A stretch of DNA of 64,000 nt, taken from the NCBI GenBank assembly GCA_963843645.1, contig CAWJLE010000001.1, forward strand, positions 558,001 to 622,000, written 5' to 3'. The translations under genes and the position numbers were made by a program. Below, piece after piece: positions 63,999 to 64,000 of the stretch. The notes beneath the pieces are model-generated. The model was not told where the DNA came from and did no database searches. It saw only the letters and a program-made list of their open reading frames with translations. Source of the stretch: CAWJLE01 sp963843645 (lineage in GTDB: Bacteria; Chloroflexota; Anaerolineae; DAOTYC01). The first letter of the stretch is position 1; each line of letters begins with the position of its first letter.

Positions 63999-64000
63999 CA

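Overview
The window is a 64 kb, GC-rich (roughly 60-65 %) bacterial chromosome segment. Gene content, abundant GT-C type membrane glycosyltransferases, a pyruvate:ferredoxin oxidoreductase followed by a dihydroorotate-dehydrogenase-like gene, and DUF3105, DegV and RraA-type genes fit an uncultured Chloroflexota (Anaerolineae-like) lineage. That assignment is inference; there is no rRNA marker here and I see no tRNA gene.

Layout. 0-6.1 kb: end of a sensor kinase, a small palindrome array, ftsY-prfB (release factor 2 with its programmed frameshift) and gyrA with a long basic tail. 6.3-11.1 kb (minus): nifJ and a DHOD-like gene. 11.2-16.6 kb: a small conserved protein, a VapBC toxin-antitoxin pair, and a glycosyltransferase bracketed by 103-bp direct repeats derived from the 3' end of an MFS transporter. 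16.7-20.3 kb: LacI regulator divergent from rraA, then an Rrf2 regulator with a ferredoxin protein. 20.5-27.6 kb: DRTGG/BioD-like ATPase, glycosyltransferase, slipin, membrane protein, gyrB. 27.6-33.8 kb (minus): a complete sugar ABC operon (LacI regulator, isomerase/epimerase, binding protein, ATPase, permease). 34.1-41.7 kb: ATC-hydrolase-like and DUF3105 genes, then a flavoprotein with a short 2Fe-2S partner and a peptide-type ABC importer without its ATPases. 41.8-45.3 kb: pstSCAB, whose ATPase has lost key catalytic residues. 45.4-47 kb: three small secreted proteins, two with LysM domains. 47.3-50.7 kb: glycosyltransferase, small protein, DegV. 50.7-54.5 kb: two arrays of a 33-bp palindrome flanking a secreted beta-helix protein. 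54.5-64 kb: a MarR-GNAT fusion, a 500-bp low-complexity repeat block, plsX, a ComEA-like gene and a glycosyltransferase operon running off the end.

Many highly conserved genes (nifJ, gyrB, plsX and the 57-63.7 kb genes) carry several single-base indels relative to their conserved frames, while neighbours such as gyrA, prfB and the sugar operon carry none. I read these as sequence or assembly errors rather than gene death, but this cannot be proven here. Coordinates of such genes span the whole homologous region. Genes broken several times are typed as pseudogene; those with a single indel, or with two in the second LysM gene, are typed CDS with the indel noted. The features most worth a second look are the covarying palindrome arrays, the degenerate PstB, the gyrase A tail, and the duplication around the 12.4-15 kb glycosyltransferase.
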